In this document: one piece after another, positions 44,592 to 54,133 of the stretch | Layout: each line of letters opens with the position of its first letter | Numbering within the stretch: position 1 is the first letter of the stretch | From: Nitrobacter vulgaris | Lineage (GTDB): Bacteria > Pseudomonadota > Alphaproteobacteria > Rhizobiales > Xanthobacteraceae | Length of the DNA stretch: 64,000 nt | Assembly: GCF_031453995.1 (NCBI RefSeq) | Contig: NZ_JAVDPZ010000012.1 | Span: forward strand, 1-64,000 | Direction: 5' to 3' | Made by a program: the position numbers and the translations under genes | The notes under the pieces: model-generated | Database searches by the model: none | The model's input: only the letters and a program-made list of their open reading frames with translations | What the model was told of the DNA's origin: nothing

Positions 44592-47501
44592 CTACTGACA
44601 CGCCTCGCAGGTGGGATCCTCGATGCGGCAGGCTTTCCAGCCTTCAGTGTTGTCGGAGCGATTGTGTCCATTCGCATGGCCGTCCTGCGCTGCGGCGGAA
44701 ACGGCCGCGGACACGGCGTTGAGCTTGCCGTCGGTGCCTTTGAGCGTGGATTTCTCGACATGCGTCGCCGACCGCGAGCGCAGGTAATAGGTCGTCTTCA
44801 GGCCGCGTTTCCAGGCATGGCGATAGAGCGCGTCGAGTTTTTTGCCGCTCGGATTGGCAATGTAGAGATTGAGCGACTGCGCCTGGTCGATCCACTTCTG
44901 CCGGCGCGACGCGGCGTCGATCAGCCAGCCTGAGTCAATCTCGAAGGCGGTGGCATAGAGTGCCTTGAGATCATCGGGAACGCGGTCGATCTGACCGACG
45001 CTGCCGTCGAAATACTTGAGATCCGAGATCATCACCTCGTCCCATAGGCCGCGTGCCTTAAGATCACGCACGAGATGTGCGTTCACCACCGTGAAGTCGC
45101 CGGACATGTTGGATTTGACGTAGAGATTCTGATAGGCGGGCTCGATCGACTGCGACACGCCGCAGATGTTGGAGATCGTCGCGGTCGGCGCGATCGCCAT
45201 GCAGTTCGAATTGCGCATCCCGATGGTCATGACGCTCTCGCGCAGCGAGGCCCAGTCGAGACGGCTGGAACGGTCGATCTCGACCGCCGCGCCGCGCGCT
45301 TCATCGACCAGCGTGAGGGAATCGAGCGGCAGGATACCCTTCGACCACAGCGATCCTTGATAGGAGGGATAGCGGCCGCGCTCCGCCGCGAGATCGACCG
45401 ACCCGGAGATCGCGTAATAGGCGATCGCTTCCATGCTCTCGTCTGCGAAGGCCACGGCGTCGTCCGACGCATAAGGCAGGCGCAGGATGTTGAGCGTATC
45501 CTGAAAGCCCATGACGCCGAGCCCGACCGGCCTGTGCCGCAGGTTCGAGGTCCGCGCCTCCGGAATGGTGTAGAAATTCACGTCCAGCACGTTGTCGAGC
45601 ATGCGCATCGCAATCGTGACCGTGCGCGCGAGGTGCTCGTGGTCGAGCTTACCGTCCTTGAGGTGGTTCATCAGGTTGACGGAGCCGAGATTGCAGACCG
45701 CGATCTCCGTTTTTGAGGTGTTGAGCGTGATCTCGGTGCAGAGGTTTGAGGAATGCACGACGCCGCAATGCTGCTGAGGTGAGCGCAGGTTGCAGGGGTC
45801 CTTGAATGTGATCCAGGGATGCCCGGTCTCGAACAGCATGGTCAGCATGCGCCGCCACAGGTCGACAGCTCGGACCTGCTTCGTCACCCGCAGCTCGCCG
45901 CCCGCAGCCTTCTTTTCATAGTGAGCGTAGCGTTCAGCGAAGGCCTTGCCGGCGAGATCGTGCAGGTCCGGCGTCTCGTCGGGTGAGAACAGCGTCCAGA
46001 CGCCATCTTCTTCGACGCGCTGCATGAAGAGGTCCGGCACCCAGTTCGCCGTATTCATGTCATGGGTGCGGCGACGGTCGTCGCCGGTGTTCTTTCGCAG
46101 GTCGAGAAATTCCTCGATGTCGATGTGCCAGGTTTCGAGATAGGCGCACACCGCGCCCTTGCGCTTGCCGCCCTGGTTGACGGCGATCGCGGTATCGTTC
46201 GCGACTTTCAGGAACGGCACCACGCCCTGGCTTTCGCCGTTGGTGCCCTTGATATGTGCGCCGAGCCCACGCACGCGCGTCCAGTCGTTGCCGAGCCCGC
46301 CCGCATACTTGGAAAGCAACGCATTGTCCTTGATCGCCTTGAAGATGCCGTCGAGGTCGTCGGCGACAGTCGTGAGAAAGCAGGACGAGAGCTGCGGGCG
46401 CAGCGTGCCGGCGTTGAACAGCGTCGGCGTCGAGGCCATGAAGTCGAACGATGAGAGCAGGTCGTAGAACGCGATCGCCTTCTCCTCACGATCGATCTCG
46501 CGCAGCGCGAGGCCGCAGGCGACGCGCATGAAGAACGCCTGCGGCAGCTCGAAACGCACACCGCGGACGTGCAGGAAGTAGCGATCGTAGAGCGTCTGGA
46601 GTCCGAGATAGTCGAATCGCAGATCGCGTTCCGGCTTCATCGCAGCCGCAAGCCGGTCGAGGTCGAAACGGCCGATCTCCGGATCGAGCAGTTCGTTGTC
46701 GATGCCCGTTCTCACATAAGCGCGGAAGTAATCCGCGTAGCGCTCTGCCATCTCGGCTTGCGTAGCCTGCTCGGACCGTCCCGAGACAAAGCTCAAAGCC
46801 TCGCGGCGCAGTTTGTCGAGCAGCAGCCGGGCGCTGGCCTTGGCGTAATCGGGATCGGTTTCGACCAGCGTGCGGGCGGCAAGGATCGTCGCCAGCGCCA
46901 GTTCGTCCACGCTGATGCCGTCATAAAGGTTGCGATGGGTTTCAGTCAGAATCGCGGAGGAGGAGACATCCTCGAGTCCTGCGCAGGCCTCCTCCACCAC
47001 GGCGGCGAGGCGTTTGGTATCGATAGGTACCATCGATCCGTCGGCCAACTTCATCCGCAGCACTGGCGTCACCACTGCCTGGATGCCCTTCTTTGCCTTC
47101 GACCCTTGCGCCTTCGCCCGTTCGCGCGCGCGCTCCTCGCGATAGAGCACATAGGCGCGCGCGACCTTGTGATGCTCGCTCCGCATCAGCGCGAGTTCGA
47201 CCTGATCCTGGATGTCCTCGATGTGGAAGGTGCGGCCGGCGTCGGACCGCCGCGACAGGCTGGCGACGATCTGGCCGGTCAACTCAGTGACGATGTCATG
47301 GACCCTGCGCGAGGCGGCGGCGCTGGTTCCCTCGACCGCAAGAAACGCCTTGGTCAGCGCGACGGCGATCTTCGATGAATCGAACGGCGAGACCGAACCG
47401 TTGCGCCGAATGACCTGGTACGCGGGTTCGCTGGGCGGCATCGCAGCCGCAGCAGGCAAAGACGGACGCACAGCACGCGCAGCTTCGGTTGCGAGAGACA
47501 T
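44592..47501 (-). CDS. nrdA: Ribonucleotide reductase large subunit with two ATP-cone domains
   Basis: 969 residues, longer than the ~760 of E. coli NrdA. Two tandem N-terminal ATP cones lie at about 28-130 (VIRRNGSVSPFDSSKIAVAL) and 144-235 (LRMKLADGSMVPIDTKRLAA). The catalytic barrel follows with LSSCFLTTV (first redox Cys), HSSNLCTEITLN (Asn, Cys, Glu of the active site), IAVCNLGSVNL (second redox Cys) and PTATISNICGVSQSIEP. The C-terminal shuttle Cys pair is in DPTCEACQ after ACRIED. Reduces NDPs aerobically. A cobalamin riboswitch precedes it, so B12 should shut it off, presumably in favour of a B12-dependent NrdJ elsewhere. Confidence 0.95.
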   Translation of the reverse strand: MSLATEAARAVRPSLPAAAAMPPSEPAYQVIRRNGSVSPFDSSKIAVALTKAFLAVEGTSAAASRRVHDIVTELTGQIVASLSRRSDAGRTFHIEDIQDQVELALMRSEHHKVARAYVLYREERARERAKAQGSKAKKGIQAVVTPVLRMKLADGSMVPIDTKRLAAVVEEACAGLEDVSSSAILTETHRNLYDGISVDELALATILAARTLVETDPDYAKASARLLLDKLRREALSFVSGRSEQATQAEMAERYADYFRAYVRTGIDNELLDPEIGRFDLDRLAAAMKPERDLRFDYLGLQTLYDRYFLHVRGVRFELPQAFFMRVACGLALREIDREEKAIAFYDLLSSFDFMASTPTLFNAGTLRPQLSSCFLTTVADDLDGIFKAIKDNALLSKYAGGLGNDWTRVRGLGAHIKGTNGESQGVVPFLKVANDTAIAVNQGGKRKGAVCAYLETWHIDIEEFLDLRKNTGDDRRRTHDMNTANWVPDLFMQRVEEDGVWTLFSPDETPDLHDLAGKAFAERYAHYEKKAAGGELRVTKQVRAVDLWRRMLTMLFETGHPWITFKDPCNLRSPQQHCGVVHSSNLCTEITLNTSKTEIAVCNLGSVNLMNHLKDGKLDHEHLARTVTIAMRMLDNVLDVNFYTIPEARTSNLRHRPVGLGVMGFQDTLNILRLPYASDDAVAFADESMEAIAYYAISGSVDLAAERGRYPSYQGSLWSKGILPLDSLTLVDEARGAAVEIDRSSRLDWASLRESVMTIGMRNSNCMAIAPTATISNICGVSQSIEPAYQNLYVKSNMSGDFTVVNAHLVRDLKARGLWDEVMISDLKYFDGSVGQIDRVPDDLKALYATAFEIDSGWLIDAASRRQKWIDQAQSLNLYIANPSGKKLDALYRHAWKRGLKTTYYLRSRSATHVEKSTLKGTDGKLNAVSAAVSAAAQDGHANGHNRSDNTEGWKACRIEDPTCEACQ

Positions 47502-47600
47502 CGGCTCAAGACCCCAGTTTTGTTGCGAGCCGGGGTCAGGCGGGAGACGCGCGCAGGAAATCCCACGGCGGACGCCGCGATTCCCGTCAAGCGGCCCGCT

Positions 47601-47795
47601 GGGACACCCCGCCCAGGGAACGTTTCGGCTGTCACGGCAGGTTTCCTGGCTTGCGGGGTCTCAGCGTCCGTCCGGTCTTCCCAGGGCCTTGCGATCCCAG
47701 TGACACTCAATGGACTTCGGCTCGCCGCTTAACAGTTGCGGGGGCAGCGCCGGCACTACCGGCTTCCCTCTTTAGCTCTCGGTGTTGCGACTCGA
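47601..47795 (-). promoter_or_regulatory. Cobalamin riboswitch upstream of nrdAB
   Basis: On the minus strand the leader reads through the aptamer landmarks in order: GGGAAGCCGGT, GCCGGCGCTGCCCCCGCAA with CTG, TAAGCGGCGAGCC, CACTGGGA, GGGAAG and the B12 box GCCAGGAAACCTGCC (plus coordinates 47636-47650). A G/C-rich GGGCGGGGTGTCCC segment at 47601-47614 follows as part of the expression platform, about 100 bases before the nrdA ATG. Cobalamin binding should repress the operon. The divergent queH gene lies on the other side. Confidence 0.92.
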
Positions 47796-48006
47796 GAGAC
47801 CGTGACCACCATATCTAGTAGCCGCACCAAATTCCGAGTCAACAGATCGTTTCGACTCCGGCTTCACAATTCTCGTAATTCACAGTTCGGCGAAAAACGC
47901 TGTGCAACCATCGCTCTGTCCAACTCTTGACGCTTCGATCATACAGACCATTATCTGCGCAGATTTGCCGCGGCGTTTGTTTCGCCGCTCAACCGCCGAG
48001 TCCGCC

Positions 48007-48675
48007 GTGACCGAATTCGTCCGACCGAACCTGACGCCCCCGAACGGGCAAAAAAAGGTGTTGCTGCATTCCTGTTGCGCGCCCTGCTCAGGCGAAGTGA
48101 TGGAAGCGATGCTCGCATCGGGGATCGATTACACGATCTTTTTTTACAATCCGAACATCCATCCCCTGAAGGAATACCTGCTGCGCAAGGACGAAAACGT
48201 CCGCTTCGCGGAGAAGCACGGCGTGCCGTTCGTTGATGCTGATTACGACAAGGATAACTGGTTTGCCCGTGCCAAAGGGATGGAGTGGGAACCTGAACGC
48301 GGGGCGCGCTGCACCATGTGCTTCGACATGCGCTTCGAGCGCACCGCGCTCCATGCACATGAGCATGGTTTCCCGGTGATGACGTCGTCGCTCGGCATCT
48401 CCCGCTGGAAGAACATGGCGCAGATCAACGACTGCGGCCATCGCGCGGCCGGACGTTATGACGGTCTCTCGTATTGGGATTTCAACTGGCGCAAGGGCGG
48501 CGGCTCGCAGCGAATGATCGATATCAGCAAGCGCGAGCAATTCTATCAACAGGAGTATTGCGGCTGCGTCTATTCGCTGCGCGATACCAATCAGCACCGC
48601 CGGGATCAGGGTCGTCCGCCGATCGTGATCGGGACGCAATTCTACCGGCACGGCGAGGATTCGGACCCGACATAA
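48007..48675 (+). CDS. queH: Epoxyqueuosine reductase QueH
   Basis: 222 residues from GTG 48007; the frame is open from 47902 but the extra N-terminus is unlike the family. Cys motifs are HSCCAPCSGEVMEAM near 18, RCTMCFDMRFERTA near 101 and EYCGCVYSLRDT near 182, the set that binds the iron-sulfur cluster and active metal in QueH (DUF208). Other marks are FFYNPNIHPLKEYLLRK and TSSLGISRWKNM. It performs the last step of queuosine synthesis in tRNA. No ribosome site is obvious. It has no metabolic link to the B12-controlled neighbours. Confidence 0.9.
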   Translation: MTEFVRPNLTPPNGQKKVLLHSCCAPCSGEVMEAMLASGIDYTIFFYNPNIHPLKEYLLRKDENVRFAEKHGVPFVDADYDKDNWFARAKGMEWEPERGARCTMCFDMRFERTALHAHEHGFPVMTSSLGISRWKNMAQINDCGHRAAGRYDGLSYWDFNWRKGGGSQRMIDISKREQFYQQEYCGCVYSLRDTNQHRRDQGRPPIVIGTQFYRHGEDSDPT

Positions 48676-48728
48676 GATGCGCGGTGCCGGTTGACGGCCC
48701 GTGGACGGTGGCCCATAGGGTTGGCGTC

Positions 48729-48930
48729 GAGGTTCTCCGGGACAATTCAAGCCCGGAGCTAAGAGGGAAGCCGGTGCGCTCTGGTCCATGGGTCTTCGTC
48801 CATGGATCTGGGTAATGCCGGCGCTGCCCCCGCAACTGTAAGCGGTGAGCCGTGGTCCATCAGTGTCACTGGGAGTAATCCCGGGAAGGCCGGACCAAAG
48901 CTGAGACCCGCGAGCCAGGAGACCTGCCCC
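48729..48930 (+). promoter_or_regulatory. Cobalamin riboswitch upstream of metE
   Basis: Landmarks in order: AGAGGGAAGCCGGTG, GCCGGCGCTGCCCCCGCAA with CTGTAAGCGG, CACTGGGAGTAAT, CGGGAAGGCCGG and the B12 box GCCAGGAGACCTGCC at 48914-48928. The platform includes GGGCGGGGTGTCCC at 48949-48962, identical to that of the nrdAB riboswitch. metE starts at 49051. Cobalamin should repress metE when B12-dependent MetH can work. Nothing else is recognised in 48676-49050. Confidence 0.94.
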
Positions 48931-49050
48931 GACAACATAGTCGTCCTCGGGCGGGGTGTCCCGGTGGTGCGCTTGCGGTTTTCATGGCGAGCCCGCCATG
49001 AATCCCATGCCGCGTCGCTAAGGCCCAGCCCCCAACATATGGGGTAAGCC

Positions 49051-51387
49051 GTGTCAGTTTCCTCTCTTCCTGTTGCTACGCTCGGCACGCCGCGCATCGG
49101 TCCGCGCCGTGAACTGAAGATCGCGCTTGAAAGCTACTGGTCGGGCAAGTCCGACGAATCCGCGTTACTTGAAGCGGCAGCCGGATTGCGGGCCGCGAAC
49201 TGGGCGCGACAGAAGTCGCTCGGCGTCACTGTCATCCCGTCGAACGATTTCACGCTCTACGATCATGTGCTCGACACCAGCGTGATGGTTGGCGCGATCC
49301 CGGACATCTACGGATGGAAAAGCGGGCCGGTGCCGCTTGCAACCTACTTCGCGATGGCGCGGGGCGCGCAAGGCGAAGATCACGATTCGAGCTGCACGCA
49401 TGGTCATCATGGCGACGGTCACGCGCATGGTGCGCCGGCGCAGGAGATGACCAAGTGGTTCGACACCAATTACCACTACATGGTCCCTGAATTCACCAGC
49501 GGCCAACGGTTTGAACTCTCGTCGCTCAAGGCCGTCGACGAATATCGCGAGGCCAAGGCACTCGGCTATCAGACAAGGCCGGTGCTGCTCGGTCCCGTCA
49601 CCTATTTGAAGCTCGGCAAGAGCAAGGACGCGAATTTCGATCCGCTGTCGCTGCTCTCCGGCCTGCTGCCGGTCTATATCGATCTGCTCAAGCGCCTTGC
49701 TGCGGAGGGCGCCGCATGGGTGCAACTCGACGAACCCTGTCTTATTCTCGATCTCGACGATGCGACCCGCAAGGCATTGCGCGCGACATACGAACAGCTC
49801 GCGAGCGCGCTGCCGAAGCTGAAGATCATGCTGACGACCTATTTTGGCGGTCTCGGCGATAACCTCGATACCGCATTGTCGCTGCCGGTCGCTGGCCTTC
49901 ACATTGACCTCGTTCGCGCTCCGGAACAACTCGACACCGTGGTGGCAAAGGCGAGGCAGGATCTGGTCTTGTCCCTAGGCGTGATCGACGGCCGCAATAT
50001 CTGGCGTGCTAATCTCCCCGTATTGCTCGATCGTCTGGAATCCGTGGTCGCTAAACGTGGCATCGATTGCGTACAGATCGCGCCGTCCTGCTCGCTCCTG
50101 CATGTGCCGATCGACGTGGCGCTGGAAGCCGATCTCGATGCCGAGTTGAAGAGCTGGCTCGCGTTTTCGGTGCAAAAGATGGATGAACTGGCGACGCTGG
50201 GTGAAGCCCTGGCCAGCGGCCGCGCGTCGGTTGCCGATGCGGTGGATGCATCCGCGAAGGCCGCGATGGCCCGCAAAATGTCGCCGAAGGTTCACGACGC
50301 GAAAGTTGCGGCGCGGATCGCAGCCGTCACCTCGGACATGGCACGGCGCAAGCGCGTGTTTGCAGATCGCGCGAAATTGCAGCGCGAACGCTTCGGCCTG
50401 CCGTCGTTCCCGACCACCACGATCGGTTCGTTCCCGCAGACCGCCGAGGTTCGAAAGGCGCGTTCGGCGCACGCCAAGGGGGCATTGAGCGACGCCGACT
50501 ACGAGACGTTCCTGCGGGAGGAGACGGCACGAACCATCCGCTGGCAGGAAGACATCGGTCTCGACGTGCTCGTGCACGGCGAGTTCGAACGCAACGACAT
50601 GGTGCAGTATTTCGGCGAGCAGCTGTCCGGATTCGCTTTCACCAGGTATGGCTGGGTGCAGAGCTACGGCTCGCGCTGCGTTCGTCCGCCGATCCTGTTC
50701 GGCGACGTGTCCCGGCCCAAACCGATGACCGTCGGCTGGTGGAAATACGCGCAATCCCTGACGCCGAAGCCGATGAAGGGCATGCTCACCGGTCCCGTCA
50801 CTATTCTCAACTGGTCGTTCGTACGCGATGACGTGCCGCGTCGTCTCGCCTGCCGGCAGATTGCACTTGCTATCCGCGACGAGGTCGCGGACCTGGAGGC
50901 AGCCGGAGCGTCGATGATCCAGATCGACGAGGCCGCGCTGCGCGAAGGGCTGCCGCTGCGCCGGTCCGAATGGAAGATATATCTCGACTGGGCTGTCGAA
51001 TGTTTCCGTCTGTGTGCGAGCGGCGTCGCCGACGCAACGCAGGTTCACACGCACATGTGCTACTCGGAGTTCAACGACATCATCGACGCGATCGCGGCGA
51101 TGGATGCTGATGTCATCTCGATCGAGACGTCGCGCTCCAAGATGGAGCTGCTCGACGCCTTCAAGACCTACAAATACCCGAACGAGATCGGTCCCGGCGT
51201 CTACGACATTCACTCACCGCGGGTGCCTGCGGTTGATGAGATGACCGGCCTGCTCAAACTTGCACGCCAGCGCCTTTCCGACAGGCAGATCTGGATCAAT
51301 CCGGATTGCGGGTTGAAGACCCGCAAGTGGGAAGAGGTCAGGCCGGCGCTTGTCAACATGGTGGAGGCGGCGAGGCTGATGCGTTAA
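49051..51387 (+). CDS. metE: Cobalamin-independent methionine synthase
   Basis: 778 residues in two TIM-barrel halves. The N-half carries LGTPRIGPRRELKIALESYW, FDTNYHYMVPEF and VQLDEPCLI. The C-half carries FPTTTIGSFPQTAEVRKAR, the homocysteine zinc ligands in VHTHMCYSEF and PDCGLKTRKW, and DVISIETSRSKMELL. It transfers methyl from 5-methyltetrahydrofolate triglutamate to homocysteine. A His-rich loop at residues 111-126 (HDSSCTHGHHGDGHAH) sits where the family usually has a short loop. GTG start at 49051 follows a GGGG-containing segment; an ATG at 49038 runs into a stop at once. Under a cobalamin riboswitch. Confidence 0.96.
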   Translation: MSVSSLPVATLGTPRIGPRRELKIALESYWSGKSDESALLEAAAGLRAANWARQKSLGVTVIPSNDFTLYDHVLDTSVMVGAIPDIYGWKSGPVPLATYFAMARGAQGEDHDSSCTHGHHGDGHAHGAPAQEMTKWFDTNYHYMVPEFTSGQRFELSSLKAVDEYREAKALGYQTRPVLLGPVTYLKLGKSKDANFDPLSLLSGLLPVYIDLLKRLAAEGAAWVQLDEPCLILDLDDATRKALRATYEQLASALPKLKIMLTTYFGGLGDNLDTALSLPVAGLHIDLVRAPEQLDTVVAKARQDLVLSLGVIDGRNIWRANLPVLLDRLESVVAKRGIDCVQIAPSCSLLHVPIDVALEADLDAELKSWLAFSVQKMDELATLGEALASGRASVADAVDASAKAAMARKMSPKVHDAKVAARIAAVTSDMARRKRVFADRAKLQRERFGLPSFPTTTIGSFPQTAEVRKARSAHAKGALSDADYETFLREETARTIRWQEDIGLDVLVHGEFERNDMVQYFGEQLSGFAFTRYGWVQSYGSRCVRPPILFGDVSRPKPMTVGWWKYAQSLTPKPMKGMLTGPVTILNWSFVRDDVPRRLACRQIALAIRDEVADLEAAGASMIQIDEAALREGLPLRRSEWKIYLDWAVECFRLCASGVADATQVHTHMCYSEFNDIIDAIAAMDADVISIETSRSKMELLDAFKTYKYPNEIGPGVYDIHSPRVPAVDEMTGLLKLARQRLSDRQIWINPDCGLKTRKWEEVRPALVNMVEAARLMR

Positions 51388-51541
51388 CGCGCGGGCCGCG
51401 GACGATCGGCTGCGCCGAACGGGCATATATAGGGAGAGAGATGTGCCCGGCCGTCTCTCTCCCGGCGGTTACGACGTGTGCGCTCCGTGTGCAGTGAGCG
51501 ATCGAAAATGCGGGAAACCTCGTATGAAGACGAAGAATTGA

Positions 51542-53346
51542 GCGTACTCGGCGAGACCTGACGATCTGAATGCACAAGACAATGCAGGCACAACGGTCGC
51601 GAATGCTATCACGAGTAATGGCGGATTGATCCAAAACAACGCCGATACGCTAACCCTGTCGGGGAGTAACACCTATACCGGCACGACGACAGTGAACGCC
51701 GGCACACTCTCGGTGAACGGTTCGATCGTATCGTCGTCGCTGACGATGGTGAATGCAGGCGGCACGCTGGGCGGCAACGGCATCGTCGGCAACACCACAA
51801 TCAATGGCGGCACGCTGTCGCCGGGCAATTCGATCGGCACGCTGACGGTAGCTGGTAATCTCGTGCTGACTGCGGCGTCGACCTACATGGTCGAAGTGTC
51901 GCCAACCGCGTCAGACTTCACTCATGTGACCGGTTCGGCGACGCTGGGTGGAGCGACCGTGGCGGCGCAGTTCGCTCCCGGCGCATACGTCGCGAAACGC
52001 TACACCATTCTCACCGCCGATGGCGGCGTCAGCGGCACGTTTTCAGGCCCGGTGAACACCAACCTGCCGACCAACTTCAAGAGCTCGCTGGCTCATGACG
52101 GCAACAATGCCTATCTCGATCTGACTTTGGATTTTGTCCTGCTCAGCGGTCTCAATCGCAATCAACAAGCGGTTGCGACCACGCTGACCAACTTCTTCAA
52201 CAGCACCGGCGAGACTCCGTTGGCGTTCGGCGCGCTGTCGCCGCAGGGGTTGACGCAGGTTTCCGGCGAACTGGGTACCGGCACTCAGCAGGCGACATTC
52301 AACGCGATGAACCTGTTCATGGGCGTGATGACCGACCCGTTCATGGCCGGACGTGGCGGCGATGGCGCATCATTCATTCCGACGGCCTATGCGGACGATA
52401 CCACCGCACTCGGCTATGCCGCCAACGGGAAGGCGCGCAGCGCCTCGGAGCGCGATGCCTATGCCGCGATTTACCGCAAGGCGCCTCCGTTGGCGCCGAC
52501 CTTCGGTCAACGCTGGAGCGTTTGGGCGGCGGGCTTCGGAGGTTCGCAGACCACCGACGGCAACAGCGTTGTCGGCTCTAACACCGCGACCAGCAGTGTT
52601 TATGGTGGCGCCGTCGGCGCCGATTACCGGGTATCGCCGGATACGTTGTTCGGCTTTGCAACGGCCGGCGGTGGAACCCAATTCCGCGTCGACAACGGGT
52701 TCGGCACGGGGCGCTCCGATCTGTTCCAGGTCGGTGTCGATGCGCGTCACCGTATTGGAAATGCCTATTTCAGCGGCGCGCTGGCCTATGGTTGGCAGAA
52801 CGTCACCACGGATCGCATCGTGATGGCGAATGGCATCGAGCGGCTGCGTGCGAATTTTAACGCCAATGCTTTCTCAGGGCGCCTCGAAGGCGGCTACGCA
52901 TTGCCACCCCATTGGCGGGCATCACGCCCTATGCCGCGGGGCAATTCACCAGCTACGATCTGCCGGCCTATGCCGAGCAGGGCGGCGGCGGCAATCTGTT
53001 CGCGCTCAACTACGCGTCAAAAAATGTTACCGCATCACGCTCCGAACTAGGCTTGCGCACCGACCGGTCGTTCGCGCTCACCGATGCTATCTTCACATTG
53101 CGTGGCCGCGCGGCCTGGGCTCATAATTTCGGCACCAATCGCTCGATCTCAGCGACGTTCCAGTCGCTGCCCGGCGCGTCGTTTGTCGTCAACGGCGCGG
53201 CGCAACCCGCCAACGTTGCACTGGTCACGGCTGCCGTTGAAATGAGCTGGGCCAACGGCTTCGCGGTCGCGGGCACCTTTGAAGGCGAGCTCGCCAACAC
53301 GGTCGAGAGTTATGCCGGCAAAGCGGTGCTAAGGTACTCTTGGTAA
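51542..53346 (+). pseudogene. Autotransporter remnant: passenger end plus beta-barrel, N-truncated and frameshifted
   Basis: From 51542 the frame gives autotransporter-associated passenger repeats (TLTLSGSNTYTGTTTVNAGT, then GGTLGGNGIVGNTTINGGTL and LSPGNSIGTLTVAGNL). A barrel follows (WAAGFGGSQTTDGNSVVGSN; ALAYGWQNVTTDRI; ARLEGG-type strands). Near 52905 the reading shifts by one base and continues as AGITPYAAGQFTSYDLPAYA, LGLRTDRSFALTDAIF, GRAAWAHNFGTN, ending AVLRYSW with the canonical aromatic C-terminus. No start codon, signal peptide or most of the passenger is present; an in-frame TGA lies at 51539. Adhesin-like surface protein in origin. The G/C content and codon use do not stand out. 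Confidence 0.87.
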
Positions 53347-53471
53347 GCGGCATCGTTTCAGAAGCCGTATCTGAAGAGGGGGGGCGCTTTCTAAACACCC
53401 TCGAACTCGGCTTTCGATCGCGCCAAGGCCAGGGTGGCCAGAAGCAATCGGCTCATGGGAACGATGATCGA

Positions 53472-53830
53472 TCAGGCCGTCCGGTTGCGGAATACGACAA
53501 CCACAAGCAGCGCCATAGCCAACACCATGGTAAGCGAACCAACGATGGGTGCCGCTTGATAGGCTGTGCCCCCCACAATCACGAGGGCTATTCCGGCTGG
53601 AAGCAGAATGCCGCCGAAAATGTGAAGCCAGCCCTGAATCCGGGCCAGCGTTGTTCTGTCTGCGGCCGGATCATCCTGTAGTAAAGGCCGAACAGAAACA
53701 GCAGGACGCCGCCGACTAGGTTGAGGTGGGTATGAGCCGGCGCAAGGACGAAGTTCTGCTGGATCCCCATTGCGATGCCAGCAATCATGCCTACAAGCAA
53801 ATCACGACACTGGCGTGATCGTTCGCTCAT
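53472..53830 (-). pseudogene. Small heme-copper-oxidase-like membrane protein, single-base frameshift
   Basis: ATG 53830 opens SRQCRDLLVGMIAGIAMGIQ, then the telltale LAPAHTHLNLVGGVLLFLFG and LYYRMI. One base missing near 53670 then throws the frame off; in the corrected frame it continues as PAADRTTLARIQGWLHIFGG, ILLPAGIALVIVGG and ends VVVVFRNRTA at a TGA (53472-53474). The restored protein would be about 119 residues with three to four helices and His residues in two of them, as in small oxidase-subunit-I-like proteins often under FixK control. A FixK-like box lies 39 bases upstream. It is either a recent pseudogene or a sequencing error. Confidence 0.75.
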
Positions 53831-53869
53831 TCACAAACTAACTTATCTCTTCATCAGGCGTCGTCCAAA

Positions 53870-53883
53870 TCGATCTATATCAA
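53870..53883. promoter_or_regulatory. FixK/FNR-type box with one mismatch
   Basis: TCGATCTATATCAA (read on minus as TTGATATAGATCGA) differs from TTGAT-N4-ATCAA at one base. It lies 39 bases before the ATG of the oxidase-like small protein gene, a natural promoter distance. Confidence 0.5.
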
Positions 53884-54133
53884 TCGGCCCACGAAGCGCC
53901 GGCAAGCCTTCGGCCGATTCTTGATAGATAGACTTTCGCTGCGAGCCACCGCCCGTCGAAACGGTCCCAAAAACTGAATCGTGTCTGGCGGTGCGAGTCC
54001 ACAGACGCGCCACGATCCGTCGCCTTGTGCTCGCCTGCCAATTGCATGAAAAACTTAGGTTCTGATACAAATATTGCAGCTCGTGAATTTTTGGTAGCGT
54101 CATTCGTTGGCATTTTCCCGTGGAGATTGAGAA

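Noticed and set aside
49975..51213. Long open frame (412 codons) antisense to metE
   Set aside because: It mirrors a strongly conserved gene in high-GC DNA, has no family wording, and is Arg/His/Asp-rich as expected for a shadow frame.
53340..53681. 113-codon plus-strand ORF after the autotransporter remnant
   Set aside because: It is antisense to the restored oxidase-like small gene and has low-quality composition.
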